Assembly: GCA_009694805.1 (NCBI GenBank)
Contig: SICM01000016.1
Span: 1 to 42,687 of the forward strand
DNA length: 42,687 nucleotides
Direction of reading: 5' to 3'
Origin: Candidatus Latescibacterota bacterium
GTDB lineage: Bacteria; Latescibacterota; UBA2968; SICM01
The notes beneath the pieces are model-generated. The model was not told where the DNA came from and made no database searches. It saw only the letters and a program-made list of their open reading frames with translations. Positions 1-8,426 of the stretch are shown here, piece after piece. The translations under genes were made by a program, and so were the position numbers. How positions within the stretch are numbered: the first letter of the stretch is position 1; every line of letters begins with the position of its first letter.

Positions 1-147
1 TCGGTCGCCGACCAAAGCCGCCTCGACCGCTCCGTCAACGCCGGCCTGAGGACCGTGTACTTTCTGCGCAAGATATTGAAGTTCACGCATCAAAGGTACA
101 ACCGCGCCCTGTCGAAATCAATCGCTTATTTCTTCACAACCCCTTAG
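1..147 (+). CDS. C-terminal end of an unidentified protein (partial)
   Basis: An open frame enters from the left edge and ends at a TAG at 145-147, leaving 48 residues. The visible part is basic and helical-looking (RLDRSVNAGLRTVYFLRKIL near its start). No family could be recognised from so short a tail. It converges on the minus-strand gene that ends at 164, with only 16 bp between the two stops. It could be a chance open frame, but its composition is protein-like and no competing minus-strand gene covers it. Confidence 0.45.
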   Translation, partial: SVADQSRLDRSVNAGLRTVYFLRKILKFTHQRYNRALSKSIAYFFTTP

Positions 148-163
148 ATGACATGATAGACTC

Positions 164-646
164 CTAACCCTTCTTCCTTCGTCTCCGCACTTTCAGTTGC
201 TTCAGGGGAAGCATCTCTTCCACGTATTCCTGATGCAGCCGATCCACGTCCTTCTGGCCCCAGACCTCCACGCGAAACGTCAGCTCCACGCCCCGCTTGA
301 TCCGCTCGGCCAGGCGGCGGATGTGCTGGGGGTAGGTCTCCGCATCGTACTTCTTCAGTTCCTGCGCCCGGCGGGCATACTCCTCCTCGATGATCACGAG
401 CACGCCGAGGGCCGGGGAGATCACCTGGAGGGTCATCAGGGCCTCCCGGATCTCCTTGCCGGTCTCGAAGGAGAGGAGCTTGAAGGCGGTGACGGGGAGC
501 AGCGTGCGGGCGTACTTGGCGCTGGTGCGCTCCAGCCAGACCGCGTCCCCCATGGCGCTCTTGCGGAAGCTCCGCCGGCTCTCGTAACCCAGCGCTTCGC
601 CGATCTCCAGCAGTTTGGTCTGATATTCTTGATGTTTGGGTGACAT
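164..646 (-). CDS. Small hypothetical protein with PD-(D/E)XK-like pattern
   Basis: A 160-residue protein. Its middle part (about residues 18-85) resembles small restriction-endonuclease-fold proteins: an N-terminal helix ending in ALGY, then GDAVWLER with Asp34, then a hydrophobic strand followed by FETGKEIREAL (60-70), and SPALGVLVI (77-85). In such families the last two blocks follow the catalytic E-x-K strand. Here the strand reads AFKLLSFETG, so the exact catalytic residues are unclear. The C-terminus is very basic (KVRRRRKKG), suggesting nucleic-acid binding. ATG start at 646 with a GAGG-containing leader about 8 nt upstream. It lies downstream of the epimerase gene on the same strand, separated by a hairpin. 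Function unknown; the nuclease-fold assignment is a pattern-level inference. Confidence 0.6.
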   Translation of the reverse strand: MSPKHQEYQTKLLEIGEALGYESRRSFRKSAMGDAVWLERTSAKYARTLLPVTAFKLLSFETGKEIREALMTLQVISPALGVLVIIEEEYARRAQELKKYDAETYPQHIRRLAERIKRGVELTFRVEVWGQKDVDRLHQEYVEEMLPLKQLKVRRRRKKG

Positions 647-662
647 GACCTAACCTCACAGC

Positions 663-686
663 CCCCCTTCCCTGAAGGGAAGGGGG
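663..686. repeat. Perfect G/C hairpin between the epimerase and the small nuclease-like gene
   Basis: A 10-bp perfect inverted repeat (CCCCCTTCCC / GGGAAGGGGG) with a TGAA loop. It lies just after the epimerase stop in the minus-strand direction and is followed by no clear T run. It may serve as an mRNA 3' stabiliser or a weak terminator, or be one copy of a dispersed palindromic repeat. Confidence 0.5.
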
Positions 687-721
687 AGCATCTGGTCTTC
701 TCCTCCCTGAGAGGAGGGGTC

Positions 722-1663
722 TCATTTCCCCGACTGCTGTCTGAAGTACTCCGCCGTCTTCCGAACACCTTCCTGGAGGCTCGTCTCCGGCCTCCAGTCG
801 AGGATACGTTCCGCTTTTCGGGAGGAGATGACGCTCCGGAGGAGGTCGCCGGGACGGGGCGGAGCGAACTCCGGCGGGTCGTGAAATTCGACCGCCCGGG
901 CCACCATGCGGTAGAGGTCCGCGGTCGCGGTCTCGGTGGCCGTGGCGATGTTGAAGACGTCGTCGTCCCCCTGCTCCAGGGCGATCAGGTTCGCCCGCAC
1001 CACGTCGCCCACGTAGACGTAGTCCCGGATGCCGCCGGCGTCCCCCACCTGCCGGGCCGCGAAGAGCCGGGGGGCTCTCCCGGACAGGGTCATCGTGGAG
1101 AAGATGGCCACGGCGCCGGCTTCCCCGTGCGGGCTCTGCCGGGGACCGTAGACGTTGGCGTAGCGGAGGGTCGTATAATGGAGGCCGTGCTGACGGCGGT
1201 AGTAGCCGAGATAGAACTCCGCGGAGATCTTGGACACGGCGTAGGGGGAGATCGGAAACCGGGGGCTCTCCTCGTCTGCCGGCGCGTCCGCGATCTCCCC
1301 GTACATCGCCCCGCCCGTCGAGGCGAAGATGACCTTGCTCGTCCCGGCGGCGGCGGCGGCCCCGAGGAGGTTGAGGGTCCCCAGGATGTTGACCTGGGCG
1401 TCGCGCATCGGGTCCCGGACGGAGTCGGACACGCTGATCTGCGCGGCGTGGTGGTTCAGGACGTCGGGCCGCTCGTCCTGGAAGATCTGCTTCACGTCCG
1501 GGTCGTTGATGTCGATCTCGTAGAACCGGGCCTTCGGATGGAGGTTGCGCCGGTCGCCGCGCGACAGGTCGTCCAGGATCACGACCTCGTGGCCCGCCGC
1601 GATGCAGGCGTCCGCGATGTGAGACCCGATGAATCCCGCCCCGCCTGTGACAACGATTTTCAT
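722..1663 (-). CDS. NAD-dependent sugar epimerase/dehydratase (UDP-glucose 4-epimerase-like)
   Basis: A 313-residue extended short-chain dehydrogenase. It has the N-terminal NAD-binding motif TGGAGFIGSH (residues 6-15), an acidic LDDLSRG after beta-2, and the catalytic pair in SPYAVSK (YxxxK). The active-site Ser/Thr region is ASTGGAMYGE. Length and motif order fit the GalE-type subgroup that interconverts C4 epimers of UDP-hexoses. Start chosen at ATG 1663 because AAGGAGT lies just upstream and the GxxGxxG motif must sit at the N-terminus. The same frame stays open for about 2.2 kb further upstream, but only as a shadow of the neighbour. It begins 8 bp after the lyase-like gene, so the two are probably co-transcribed. 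Exact substrate unknown. Confidence 0.85.
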   Translation of the reverse strand: MKIVVTGGAGFIGSHIADACIAAGHEVVILDDLSRGDRRNLHPKARFYEIDINDPDVKQIFQDERPDVLNHHAAQISVSDSVRDPMRDAQVNILGTLNLLGAAAAAGTSKVIFASTGGAMYGEIADAPADEESPRFPISPYAVSKISAEFYLGYYRRQHGLHYTTLRYANVYGPRQSPHGEAGAVAIFSTMTLSGRAPRLFAARQVGDAGGIRDYVYVGDVVRANLIALEQGDDDVFNIATATETATADLYRMVARAVEFHDPPEFAPPRPGDLLRSVISSRKAERILDWRPETSLQEGVRKTAEYFRQQSGK

Positions 1664-1671
1664 GACACTCC

Positions 1672-3879
1672 TTAAATATCCTTCAGCAGCCCGGCCCTGT
1701 CCGCGGCCCAGAGGAACCGGAGGCTGGCCCGCAGGTCCAGGGACTGCGTCCACCCCCTCAGGGCGGCCTCGATGAACCGGTGATCCCCGGTGATGCGGTA
1801 GGCGTAGCCGAACGGCTCCAGGGGTGTGTCGCTCCGGTAGGTGAGCCGGTAGTCGGGCGTTGTGGCGCCCACCCACGCCCCGTCCGGAAAGCGCATCCCG
1901 TCCCCGGCCAGAAAGGTCAGGCCCTTCAGGAGCACCTCGCGGGCCTCCTCGTGGCCCGTGACCTCGTGGTAGCGCCCGACTCCGGTCAGGCCGATGCCGA
2001 TCTGGAAGGGGCAGTGGCCGGTGTGAAATCCGAGTTCCATGGTCCAGCCGCCCTCCGGGTCCTGCGCGGCAGCCAGGGCCTCGAAGATGCGGCGCATCGC
2101 CCGGCCATAGCGGTCGTCTCCGGTGGCCTCGTAGGCCGCCGAGAGGGCGATCAGGGGCCAGCCGCTGTCCCGACTGCTGTGCCACGCGCTGTGGTAGGGG
2201 GGCTGCGCCCAGCCCAGATCGACCATCTTCAGGAGACAGTCGGCGATGCCGAGGGCGATCTCCCGCGCCCTTGGGTGGCCGGTCAGGTAGTGGTACTCCA
2301 GAAGCCCCTCGGTCCACATGTGGGACGGCACGGCGGAGACGTTGGGGTAGCCCTCTGCGTCGTACTGGAGGTGGCCGTGTCCGTGGATGCGCTGGCCGCC
2401 CTGTTCGACGGGGGACCGGGTGGTGTGGTGGACGATGTCCACGTCCATGGTGTGCCAGACGCCCGCGTCGGCCAGGTGGAAAGGGATGCGCTCCCCGCCC
2501 CGGAGGAACTGGAGGAGGTGGCCGTGGGAGACGTCGTGCTCGTTGTTGGTCGAGAACCCGCCCTGGGAGCCTGTGCCGGGGTTCACGGAGTCCCCGAAAT
2601 CGAGCGCGCCGAGGGTGCGCCGGTTGCGGGCGTCGTTGGTCAGGTCGCGCAGGGCGCGCTCCAGGCGGGGGTATCGGTCCGGGCGGTGGGGCAGGACGTC
2701 TCCGAAGGCCCCGCTCTCCAGGTACCACGAACCGTTCCAGGGGAGCAGGGGTTCGTTGAACGCATAGGCCGTCTCGTGGACCCGGTTCGACTCCCCGTCC
2801 CCGTCGTGGAAGTGGAGCAGGAAGCGGGCCGTGCGGGCCATGCCCTGGTGGAGGCGCAGGGGTTCGGATCGGGCAGGCCAGATCGAGAAGACGATCTCCC
2901 CGTCCCGCCAGGCGGCCTCCTTGGGGTAGGTCCAGACGAAGTCGCGCATCGTGACCGCCAGGCCGCCGTGCGCGTCGCTGACGTCCAGCCAGCCGGTGGC
3001 CAGGGCCTGCTCGTAGAGGCCGACGCCGGCCACGCGCGTCCCGTCCGCCCGGTAGAGGGGGCTGCCGGCGAAGATGCCGTACTTTTCGATGACGTGGTCG
3101 TGGGTGAAGTGGAACGGCTCCTCGGACCGGTGGAGCCTGCGACCCGACCCGCAGAGGCCGGTGGCGGGGCCATTCAGGGTGAACGGGACGGAGAGGGCGA
3201 CCTCCCGGAGCGAGGTGTACTCCGCGTCCTCCGTGTTCAGGAAGGTGTAGTCCAGCTCGATCCACGGGAGGTCGGGATACGCGGAGATACGGAGGAGGTA
3301 GTCGAACAGGGTCCGGCCGTCCGCGGCCCGATGCCGGCCTTTCACCCGGAGCGAGACGCGTTCGGAGGTCTGCTCCTCGATGGCGACCTCGGAGGGGCCA
3401 TCTGTCTGATACATCGCGCCGTCGCTGTCCAGAACCCTTGCCTGGATCGGACCGGCCAGCCTCTCCCGGCCGTTCAGTCGGACCTCCTCGATGCCCGCGA
3501 AGCGGGAGCGGCTGACGGAGAACGTGAGGGGCCCTGTGTGGACCGTGAGGCGGTCTCCGGACTCCTGGACGTTCAACGGCGATGATCGCTCCGCGCGGCG
3601 GACCTCCGGACCGTACTCGACTGTGCAGGTCGCGCCCGTCTGGGGCTCCAGCGTGATCTGGAACTGGAGCAGGAGCCATTTCACGGACCCGTCGGGCCAT
3701 CGGGCCGAGACGGCGGCGGCGCAGGGGATCTCGCGCCCTTCCGGGCCGAGCAGCCGGACGTGCTCCGGCGAGGCGAGACACCCCTTGGGGAACGGGACGC
3801 CCCACCGGACCGGCCAGCGCTCCCGCCGCACGCCCGTGGGCTCGTCGATCCTGAGCGGAATGTGTTCTCCCACAACCAT
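1672..3879 (-). CDS. PcRGLX/YetA-like protein (exo-rhamnogalacturonan lyase family)
   Basis: A 735-residue protein. The N-terminus reads PVRWGVPFPKG then ARWPDGSVKWLLLQF, the signature of the RIFT-barrel first domain of the PcRGLX/YetA family. A beta-rich central part follows (residues about 90-330). The C-terminal half looks like an alpha/alpha toroid rich in His and Trp (GGFSTNNEHDVSHGH, VWHTMDVDIVHHTTRSP, HGHGHLQYDAEG). Family members include PL26 exo-rhamnogalacturonan lyases; many homologues are uncharacterised. No signal peptide is visible at MVVGEHIPLRIDEP, so a cytoplasmic location is likely as written. ATG start with GAGGAA just upstream. It sits between icd and an epimerase inside a polysaccharide locus, so it may process the locus glycan or an imported one. 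Substrate is inference only. Confidence 0.75.
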   Translation of the reverse strand: MVVGEHIPLRIDEPTGVRRERWPVRWGVPFPKGCLASPEHVRLLGPEGREIPCAAAVSARWPDGSVKWLLLQFQITLEPQTGATCTVEYGPEVRRAERSSPLNVQESGDRLTVHTGPLTFSVSRSRFAGIEEVRLNGRERLAGPIQARVLDSDGAMYQTDGPSEVAIEEQTSERVSLRVKGRHRAADGRTLFDYLLRISAYPDLPWIELDYTFLNTEDAEYTSLREVALSVPFTLNGPATGLCGSGRRLHRSEEPFHFTHDHVIEKYGIFAGSPLYRADGTRVAGVGLYEQALATGWLDVSDAHGGLAVTMRDFVWTYPKEAAWRDGEIVFSIWPARSEPLRLHQGMARTARFLLHFHDGDGESNRVHETAYAFNEPLLPWNGSWYLESGAFGDVLPHRPDRYPRLERALRDLTNDARNRRTLGALDFGDSVNPGTGSQGGFSTNNEHDVSHGHLLQFLRGGERIPFHLADAGVWHTMDVDIVHHTTRSPVEQGGQRIHGHGHLQYDAEGYPNVSAVPSHMWTEGLLEYHYLTGHPRAREIALGIADCLLKMVDLGWAQPPYHSAWHSSRDSGWPLIALSAAYEATGDDRYGRAMRRIFEALAAAQDPEGGWTMELGFHTGHCPFQIGIGLTGVGRYHEVTGHEEAREVLLKGLTFLAGDGMRFPDGAWVGATTPDYRLTYRSDTPLEPFGYAYRITGDHRFIEAALRGWTQSLDLRASLRFLWAADRAGLLKDI

Positions 3880-3896
3880 GGTTCCTCAAAAGATGA

Positions 3897-3967
3897 ATCC
3901 GCAAATGACGCAGATGACGCAGATATAAGCAGACAGAAACCATCTGTGCCATCTGCGCAATCTGCGG
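3897..3967. repeat. 9-bp-period inverted repeat element
   Basis: Between the icd stop and the lyase-like gene start. The left arm has GACGCAGAT at 3907-3915 and 3916-3924, after a degenerate unit. The right arm has CATCTGTGC, CATCTGCGC and AATCTGCGG at 3941, 3950 and 3959. Units are spaced exactly 9 bp and the two arms are reverse complements. The element at 8427-8505 carries the same right-arm units. Confidence 0.75.
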
Positions 3968-3973
3968 ACGGTT

Positions 3974-5218
3974 TTACATGTTCTTGATGATCGCGTCGCC
4001 GAACTCGGAGCACTTCACCTCTTTCGCCCCGTCCATCAGTCGGGCGAAGTCGTAGGTCACGACCTTGCTGGCGATGGCCTTCTCCAGGCCGGCGATGATC
4101 CGGTCCGCGGCCTCGTTCCAGCCGAGGTGCCGGAACATCATCTCGCCGGAGAGGATGACGGAGCCGGGGTTCACCTTGTCCTGACCGGCGTATTTGGGGG
4201 CGGTCCCGTGCGTGGCCTCGAACACGGCGTGGCCGGTCATGTAGTTGATGTTTCCGCCGGGGGCGATGCCGATGCCACCCACCTGCGCGGCCAGGGCGTC
4301 GGAGCAGTAGTCGCCGTTGAGGTTCAGGGTGGCGATCACGTCGAACTCGTCGGGCCTGGTCAGGATCTGCTGGAGAAAGATGTCGGCGATGGCGTCCTTG
4401 ATCAGGATTTTCCCGGGCGGGACCTTGCCGCCGCAGTCTTCCCAGGAGACCACTTTATCGGAGTACTCCTGTTTGGCCAGCTCGTAGCCCCAGTTCCTGA
4501 ACGCCCCCTCCGTGAATTTCATAATATTGCCCTTGTGGACCAGGGTCACGCTCTTCCGGTTCAGGCGGATGGCGTAGTCGATGGCCGCGCGGATGAGCCG
4601 CTGGCTCCCCTCCTCGGACACGGGCTTGATGCCGATACCCGATGTCTCCGGGAAGCGGATCTTTTTGATGCCCATCTCCTTCTGGAGCCAGGCGATCACC
4701 TTCTGGGCTTCCGGCGACTTGGCCTCCCACTCGATGCCGGCGTAGATGTCCTCGGTGTTCTCCCGGAAGATGACCATGTCCACCTTCTCCGGGTGCTTGA
4801 CCGGGCTGGGCACGCCCTGGAACCAGCGCACGGGCCGGAGGCAGACGTAGAGGTCGAGGGTCTGCCGGAGGGCGACGTTCAGGCTGCGGATGCCGCCGCC
4901 CACGGGGGTGGTCAGGGGGCCCTTGATGCCGACGAGGTACTCCCGGAACGCGGCCACGGTGGCGTCCGGGAGCCAGCTCCCGGTGGCGTTGAAGGCCTTC
5001 TCGCCGGCCAGGACTTCCATCCAGGCGATCTTTTTCTTTCCCTGATAAGCCTTCTCCACCGCCGCATCCATCACCCGCGAGGCGGCTCGCCAGATGTCGG
5101 GACCGGTGCCGTCCCCTTCGATGAAGGGGATGATCGGGCGGTCCGGGACGGCGAGGGCGGTGCCCTTCAGGGTGATCTTCTGGCCGTCTGCTGGGACTTT
5201 TGGAATGAAGTCTGCCAT
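3974..5218 (-). CDS. icd: Isocitrate dehydrogenase, NADP-dependent
   Basis: A 414-residue, full-length type I isocitrate dehydrogenase. It oxidatively decarboxylates isocitrate to 2-oxoglutarate with NADP+ in the TCA cycle. Visible landmarks: substrate loop [13 protein letters not shown] with Ser112 (equivalent of the phosphorylated Ser113 of E. coli), [18 protein letters not shown], and the Asp-rich [14 protein letters not shown]. The NADP determinants are [17 protein letters not shown] (Lys342, Tyr343) and VTYDFARLM (Tyr and Arg). ATG at 5218 has an AGGAGG ribosome binding site 6-7 nt upstream. It lies downstream of the nucleotide-sugar genes on the same strand after a 364-bp gap, so it may have its own promoter. 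A central-metabolism gene inside a glycan locus is unusual. No kinase/phosphatase (AceK) gene is nearby. Confidence 0.97.
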   Translation of the reverse strand: MADFIPKVPADGQKITLKGTALAVPDRPIIPFIEGDGTGPDIWRAASRVMDAAVEKAYQGKKKIAWMEVLAGEKAFNATGSWLPDATVAAFREYLVGIKGPLTTPVGGGIRSLNVALRQTLDLYVCLRPVRWFQGVPSPVKHPEKVDMVIFRENTEDIYAGIEWEAKSPEAQKVIAWLQKEMGIKKIRFPETSGIGIKPVSEEGSQRLIRAAIDYAIRLNRKSVTLVHKGNIMKFTEGAFRNWGYELAKQEYSDKVVSWEDCGGKVPPGKILIKDAIADIFLQQILTRPDEFDVIATLNLNGDYCSDALAAQVGGIGIAPGGNINYMTGHAVFEATHGTAPKYAGQDKVNPGSVILSGEMMFRHLGWNEAADRIIAGLEKAIASKVVTYDFARLMDGAKEVKCSEFGDAIIKNM

Positions 5219-5582
5219 GGTGTCCTCCTGTGATAGCGATAGGGATGGATCAGATAGTTTCTTTTTTTAGAAGAAAAGAGAAGCAAAAAAGGGTACTCGC
5301 TCAGAGACTTCCTTATCGGCCTTTCCCACCTTTCTTGTTTGCCCAAGAAAGGTGGGGCCAAAGAAGGGCACTCGCTCAGACGCCGCGAGCGGCTTGGGCG
5401 CGCCGCAACCTTGACATTCAGTTGATGCACGCCATGATGTGCCCCCGGAAAGTGGGTTGCTTCTGCTGGACGCCTGCGGTGGGGGTTTCTGGCGGCGCGC
5501 CTTCTTTTTGCCTGTACGTTGTATTGGCTTGTTGTACTTCTCTCCTCCCTCTCCGTGTCGGGGAGGGGTGTGGGGGTGGGGT
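5219..5582. repeat. Non-coding gap with long hairpin and flanking direct repeats
   Basis: No convincing gene in this 364-bp gap. It holds a 13-bp perfect inverted repeat (CCCACCTTTCTTG at 5325-5337, complement at 5344-5356, 6-nt loop). Imperfect 20-bp direct repeats lie on either side at 5286-5305 and 5361-5380 (18 of 20 identical, both containing ACTCGCTCAGA). A C/T-rich stretch near 5541-5582 resembles the 663-686 repeat. The open frames on both strands here are low-complexity and are judged non-coding. The icd promoter should lie at the left end (about 5230-5290 on the minus strand), but no clear -35/-10 pair was found. Confidence 0.6.
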
Positions 5583-6677
5583 CTAAATTGCACTCAACAC
5601 CTTTTCCACGATCTCTTTGATCTGGCTCTCCTCCAGTTCGGCATAGAGCGGGAGGGAGAGGATCTCTTCGGCCTGCCGCTCCGCGACCGGGAAGTCCCCC
5701 TTTTTGTAACCGAGGCCCCGGTAGGCGGGCTGCAGGTGGAGCGGGATGGGGTAGTGGATGATGGCGTCGATCCCCCGCTCCTTCAGGGCTGCCTGGACGC
5801 GGTCGCGATGCCCCGTGCGAATGACGTAGTAGGTGTAGACGTGTCGGGCATAGGGCATCTCCTTCGGGGTCAGGACCGCATCTTCGAGGAGGCGATTGTA
5901 GACCTGCGCCTTTTCTCGCCGTCTCTCCAGCCACCCGTCCAGGTGTTTGAGTTTGACACTCAGGATGGCCGCCTGCATCCCGTCGAGGCGGTAGTTGAAG
6001 GCCGGGACCTCGTGTTCGTATTTTCCGATGCGGCCGTGGTTGGCGAGCATCTCCATCCGCTTCGCCAGGGCCTCATCGTTCGTGACGACGATGCCGGCGT
6101 CGCCGTAGGCGCCCAGGATCTTGCCGGGGTAGAAGCTGTAGGTAGCGGCTGCGCCCATCTGCCCCGCGCGCCTCCCCCGATATTCCGCGCCGTGGGCCTG
6201 GGCCGCGTCCTCCACCACGGGGATTCCCTGTGCCCGCGCGATCTCCAGGATGGGGTCCATGTCCGCGATCTGGCCGTAGAGGTGGACGGGCACGATGGCT
6301 CTGGTATGGGGGGTGATGGCGGCCTTCAATTTCGCCGGGTCCATGTTGAACGTGGCGTCCTCCACGTCCACGAACACGGGCCTGGCCCCGGTGATGGAGA
6401 TCATCTCCGCCGTGGCGATGAAGGTGTTGGGGACCGTGATCACTTCGTCTCCAGGCCCGATGCCGAGCGCGGCGAAGACGAGGTGCAGGGCGGTCGTGCC
6501 GGAGCTGGCCCCCACGGCGCGGGAGACGCCGCAATAACGGGCAAATGATGCCTCGAACGCCTGGGCGTACTTTCCGCCGATGAAGGCCGTGCTTTCGATG
6601 ACCTCCCGGATCGCGGCGTCGATCTCCGCCTGGATCGTCCGGTACTGAGCCTTCAGGTCGATGAATGGGATGGGCAT
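5583..6677 (-). CDS. DegT/DnrJ/EryC1 aminotransferase, WbpE-like
   Basis: A 364-residue PLP-dependent sugar aminotransferase. The PLP lysine is Lys186 in SFYPGKILGAYGDAG, and the cofactor-binding Asp157 lies in VVEDAAQ. The N-terminus IPFIDLKAQY and the block GDEVITVPNTFIATAE are typical. The closest pattern match I can recall is WbpE, which transfers an amino group from glutamate to the C3-keto group of UDP-2-acetamido-3-keto-glucuronate. The flanking dehydrogenase (7 bp upstream) and acetyltransferase support that role. ATG at 6677 with GAGG 6-7 nt upstream. A cytosolic enzyme of nucleotide-sugar synthesis. Substrate is inferred from neighbours; other 3- or 4-keto sugars are possible. Confidence 0.88.
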   Translation of the reverse strand: MPIPFIDLKAQYRTIQAEIDAAIREVIESTAFIGGKYAQAFEASFARYCGVSRAVGASSGTTALHLVFAALGIGPGDEVITVPNTFIATAEMISITGARPVFVDVEDATFNMDPAKLKAAITPHTRAIVPVHLYGQIADMDPILEIARAQGIPVVEDAAQAHGAEYRGRRAGQMGAAATYSFYPGKILGAYGDAGIVVTNDEALAKRMEMLANHGRIGKYEHEVPAFNYRLDGMQAAILSVKLKHLDGWLERRREKAQVYNRLLEDAVLTPKEMPYARHVYTYYVIRTGHRDRVQAALKERGIDAIIHYPIPLHLQPAYRGLGYKKGDFPVAERQAEEILSLPLYAELEESQIKEIVEKVLSAI

Positions 6678-6684
6678 ACGGACC

Positions 6685-7725
6685 TCAGTGTAGATTCTGG
6701 ATTACAGTTACAGAACGCCCTCCCTCGCGGAGCGATTGCTGGCCCGCCTCCAGCACGGCCACGACGTCCCGCGCGTGTTGCGGTCCCGTCAGGGGCGTCC
6801 GGCCCGTCCGGATGCACTCCAGGAAGTGGGCGGCCTCGACTTTCAGGGGTTCCTGGAAGTCGATCCTGGGCAGCCACACGTCGCCGGTCCGGTGGACCAG
6901 TTGATGGGTGTTGATCTGGTCATAGTCCATCCGCTCGCCGGCCTTGGGGACACGGTCGACCCCCTTGTCCAGGACCGTGATCTTGTCGTCGCTCACGTCG
7001 TCGTAGACGATCATCTTGTGGTCGCCCACCAGGGTGACCTTGCGCACCTTGCCCGGGTCCAGCCAGCTCACATGGATGTGCGCGGTCACCCGGTTGTTCC
7101 AGGTGAGGACTGCGAACACGACGTCCTCGATGCCGGGCTGGAGGTAATCCACACCGTGCGCCGAGATGGAGACGGGGAGTTCGCCGTCCATCAAATAGAG
7201 CAGGATGCTGACGTCGTGAGGGGCCAGGTTCCACCAGGCGTTCACGTCCGACCGGACCTGGCCGAGGTTGAGCCTCTGGGTGTAGATGTAGTAGATGCGC
7301 CCCAGGTCGCCCCGGTCAAGGGCCTGCCTGATGTACCGCACCGCCGCGTTGTAGAGAAAGGTGTGCCCCACCATCAGCGTCCGGCCCGCCGAGGCGGCCA
7401 GGGCCGCCAGTTCATCGGCCTCCCGCGTCCGGGTGGCCAGGGGCTTTTCGACGAAGACGTGTTTGCCGGCCCTCAGGGCCTCCCCGGCCAGGGCGTAGTG
7501 GGTGGCGGCGGGTGTGGCGATGATGACGGCCTCCACCTCCGGGTCGTTCATCGCGGTTTCCAGGTCCGGGACGGCCCTGGTCTTCGGGTAGTTGCCCTCG
7601 ACGAAGTCCCTGCGCTGGGGGCTCTGCTCCACGACCCACTTGACGTGGCAGCCGGGCTGGGCCGAGAAGTTGCGCAGGAGGTTCGGTCCCCAGTAGCCGC
7701 ACCCGATTTGAGCGATGATGTTCAT
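6685..7725 (-). CDS. Gfo/Idh/MocA oxidoreductase, WbpB/WlbA-like role
   Basis: A 346-residue protein with an N-terminal Rossmann motif IGCGYWGPNLLRNF and the family EKP motif at Glu93-Lys94-Pro95 (FVEKPLATRT). The C-terminal alpha/beta domain includes NLAPHDVSILLYLM. Family members oxidise or reduce sugars with NAD(P). Directly upstream of the WbpE-like aminotransferase and downstream of the WbpD-like acetyltransferase, it most likely makes the C3-keto sugar that the aminotransferase uses. ATG at 7725; the ribosome binding site is weak (CAGG). A 7-bp-period hairpin lies between it and the acetyltransferase gene. Enzyme class is sure; substrate is inference. Confidence 0.88.
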   Translation of the reverse strand: MNIIAQIGCGYWGPNLLRNFSAQPGCHVKWVVEQSPQRRDFVEGNYPKTRAVPDLETAMNDPEVEAVIIATPAATHYALAGEALRAGKHVFVEKPLATRTREADELAALAASAGRTLMVGHTFLYNAAVRYIRQALDRGDLGRIYYIYTQRLNLGQVRSDVNAWWNLAPHDVSILLYLMDGELPVSISAHGVDYLQPGIEDVVFAVLTWNNRVTAHIHVSWLDPGKVRKVTLVGDHKMIVYDDVSDDKITVLDKGVDRVPKAGERMDYDQINTHQLVHRTGDVWLPRIDFQEPLKVEAAHFLECIRTGRTPLTGPQHARDVVAVLEAGQQSLREGGRSVTVIQNLH

Positions 7726-7740
7726 GATAAACCTGTGAGA

Positions 7741-7806
7741 CGTATCTCGTAACTCGTATCTCGTAAAAACCTCCTACGAGATACGCTTCACGCTTCACGA
7801 GATACG
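7741..7806. repeat. 7-bp-period hairpin element (HRE-1)
   Basis: Left arm: CGTATCT, CGTAACT, CGTATCT at 7741, 7748 and 7755, then CGTAAAA. Right arm: ACGAGAT, ACGCTTC, ACGCTTC, ACGAGAT at 7776, 7783, 7790 and 7797. Spacing is exactly 7 bp in both arms, and the arms are complementary (ACGAGATACG against CGTATCTCGT). The acetyltransferase stop (TAA, 7810-7812) directly abuts the element. Confidence 0.85.
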
Positions 7807-7809
7807 TTT

Positions 7810-8415
7810 TTAGTGATCCGATTTGAAACAAAGTTTAACTTCCTTCAGCCCTTCCTGACGTAATTCGTACGTGCTCCCGCACAGGTCACATCGGGAGGTC
7901 ACGCCTGTTTCGACCCTCTCCAGCCGTTCCCCACAGTGACAGGCCCAGCCGTGCTGCCTGGCCGGCACGCCGTAGACCAGGGCGAAGTCGGGCACGTCCC
8001 GCGTCACCACGGACCCCGCCCCGACCAGGACGTAGCGTCCGACGGTCACGCCGCACACCACGGTGGCATTGGCCCCGATGGTCGCGCCTTTCCGGACGAG
8101 CGTCCTCAGGAACGCCTCCTTTCGGGGCCAGTGGCTGCGGGGGGTCATCACGTTGGTGAAGACCGCGCTGGGTCCCACGAAGACGTCGTCCTCCAGTTCC
8201 ACGCACTCGAAGATGCTGACGTTGTTCTTGATCTTGACGTTGTTCCCGACGCGCGTGCGGCCCTCTACGTAGACGTTCTGCGAGAGGAGGCAACCCTCCC
8301 CGATCTCGGCCCCGGCCAGGACCGTGCAGCGCTGCCAGATCTTTGTCCCGGCCCCGACGCGGGCCTGCGGGGAGACCTCGCTGGTGAGATGGATGAAGAC
8401 GCCTTCGTGCATCAT
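7810..8415 (-). CDS. Left-handed beta-helix acetyltransferase, WbpD-like
   Basis: A 201-residue hexapeptide-repeat protein. Repeats of the [LIV]-G-x4 type fill residues 10-150 (AGAEIGEGCLLSQNVYVEG, VGNNVKIKNNVSIF, VRKGATIGANATVV). The block VFTNVMTPRSHW and the end PDFALVYGVPARQHGW are typical of WbpD, which N-acetylates the C3 amino group of UDP-2-acetamido-3-amino glucuronate using acetyl-CoA. The tail adds CHCGERL and CDLCG, a probable zinc ribbon. Start at the first of two adjacent ATGs, preceded by GAGAGG. It is the first of the three wbpD/B/E-like genes on this strand. Confidence 0.88.
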   Translation of the reverse strand: MMHEGVFIHLTSEVSPQARVGAGTKIWQRCTVLAGAEIGEGCLLSQNVYVEGRTRVGNNVKIKNNVSIFECVELEDDVFVGPSAVFTNVMTPRSHWPRKEAFLRTLVRKGATIGANATVVCGVTVGRYVLVGAGSVVTRDVPDFALVYGVPARQHGWACHCGERLERVETGVTSRCDLCGSTYELRQEGLKEVKLCFKSDH

Positions 8416-8426
8416 GATACCTCTCG

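Noticed and set aside
722-3952. A single 1076-residue open frame on the minus strand
   Set aside because: Only its last 313 codons are the epimerase. The rest is Arg/Pro/Gly-rich and antiphase to the clearly conserved YetA-like gene.
5230-5593. Small overlapping open frames upstream of icd
   Set aside because: They run through the hairpin and direct repeats, have no ribosome binding site and no recognisable domain.
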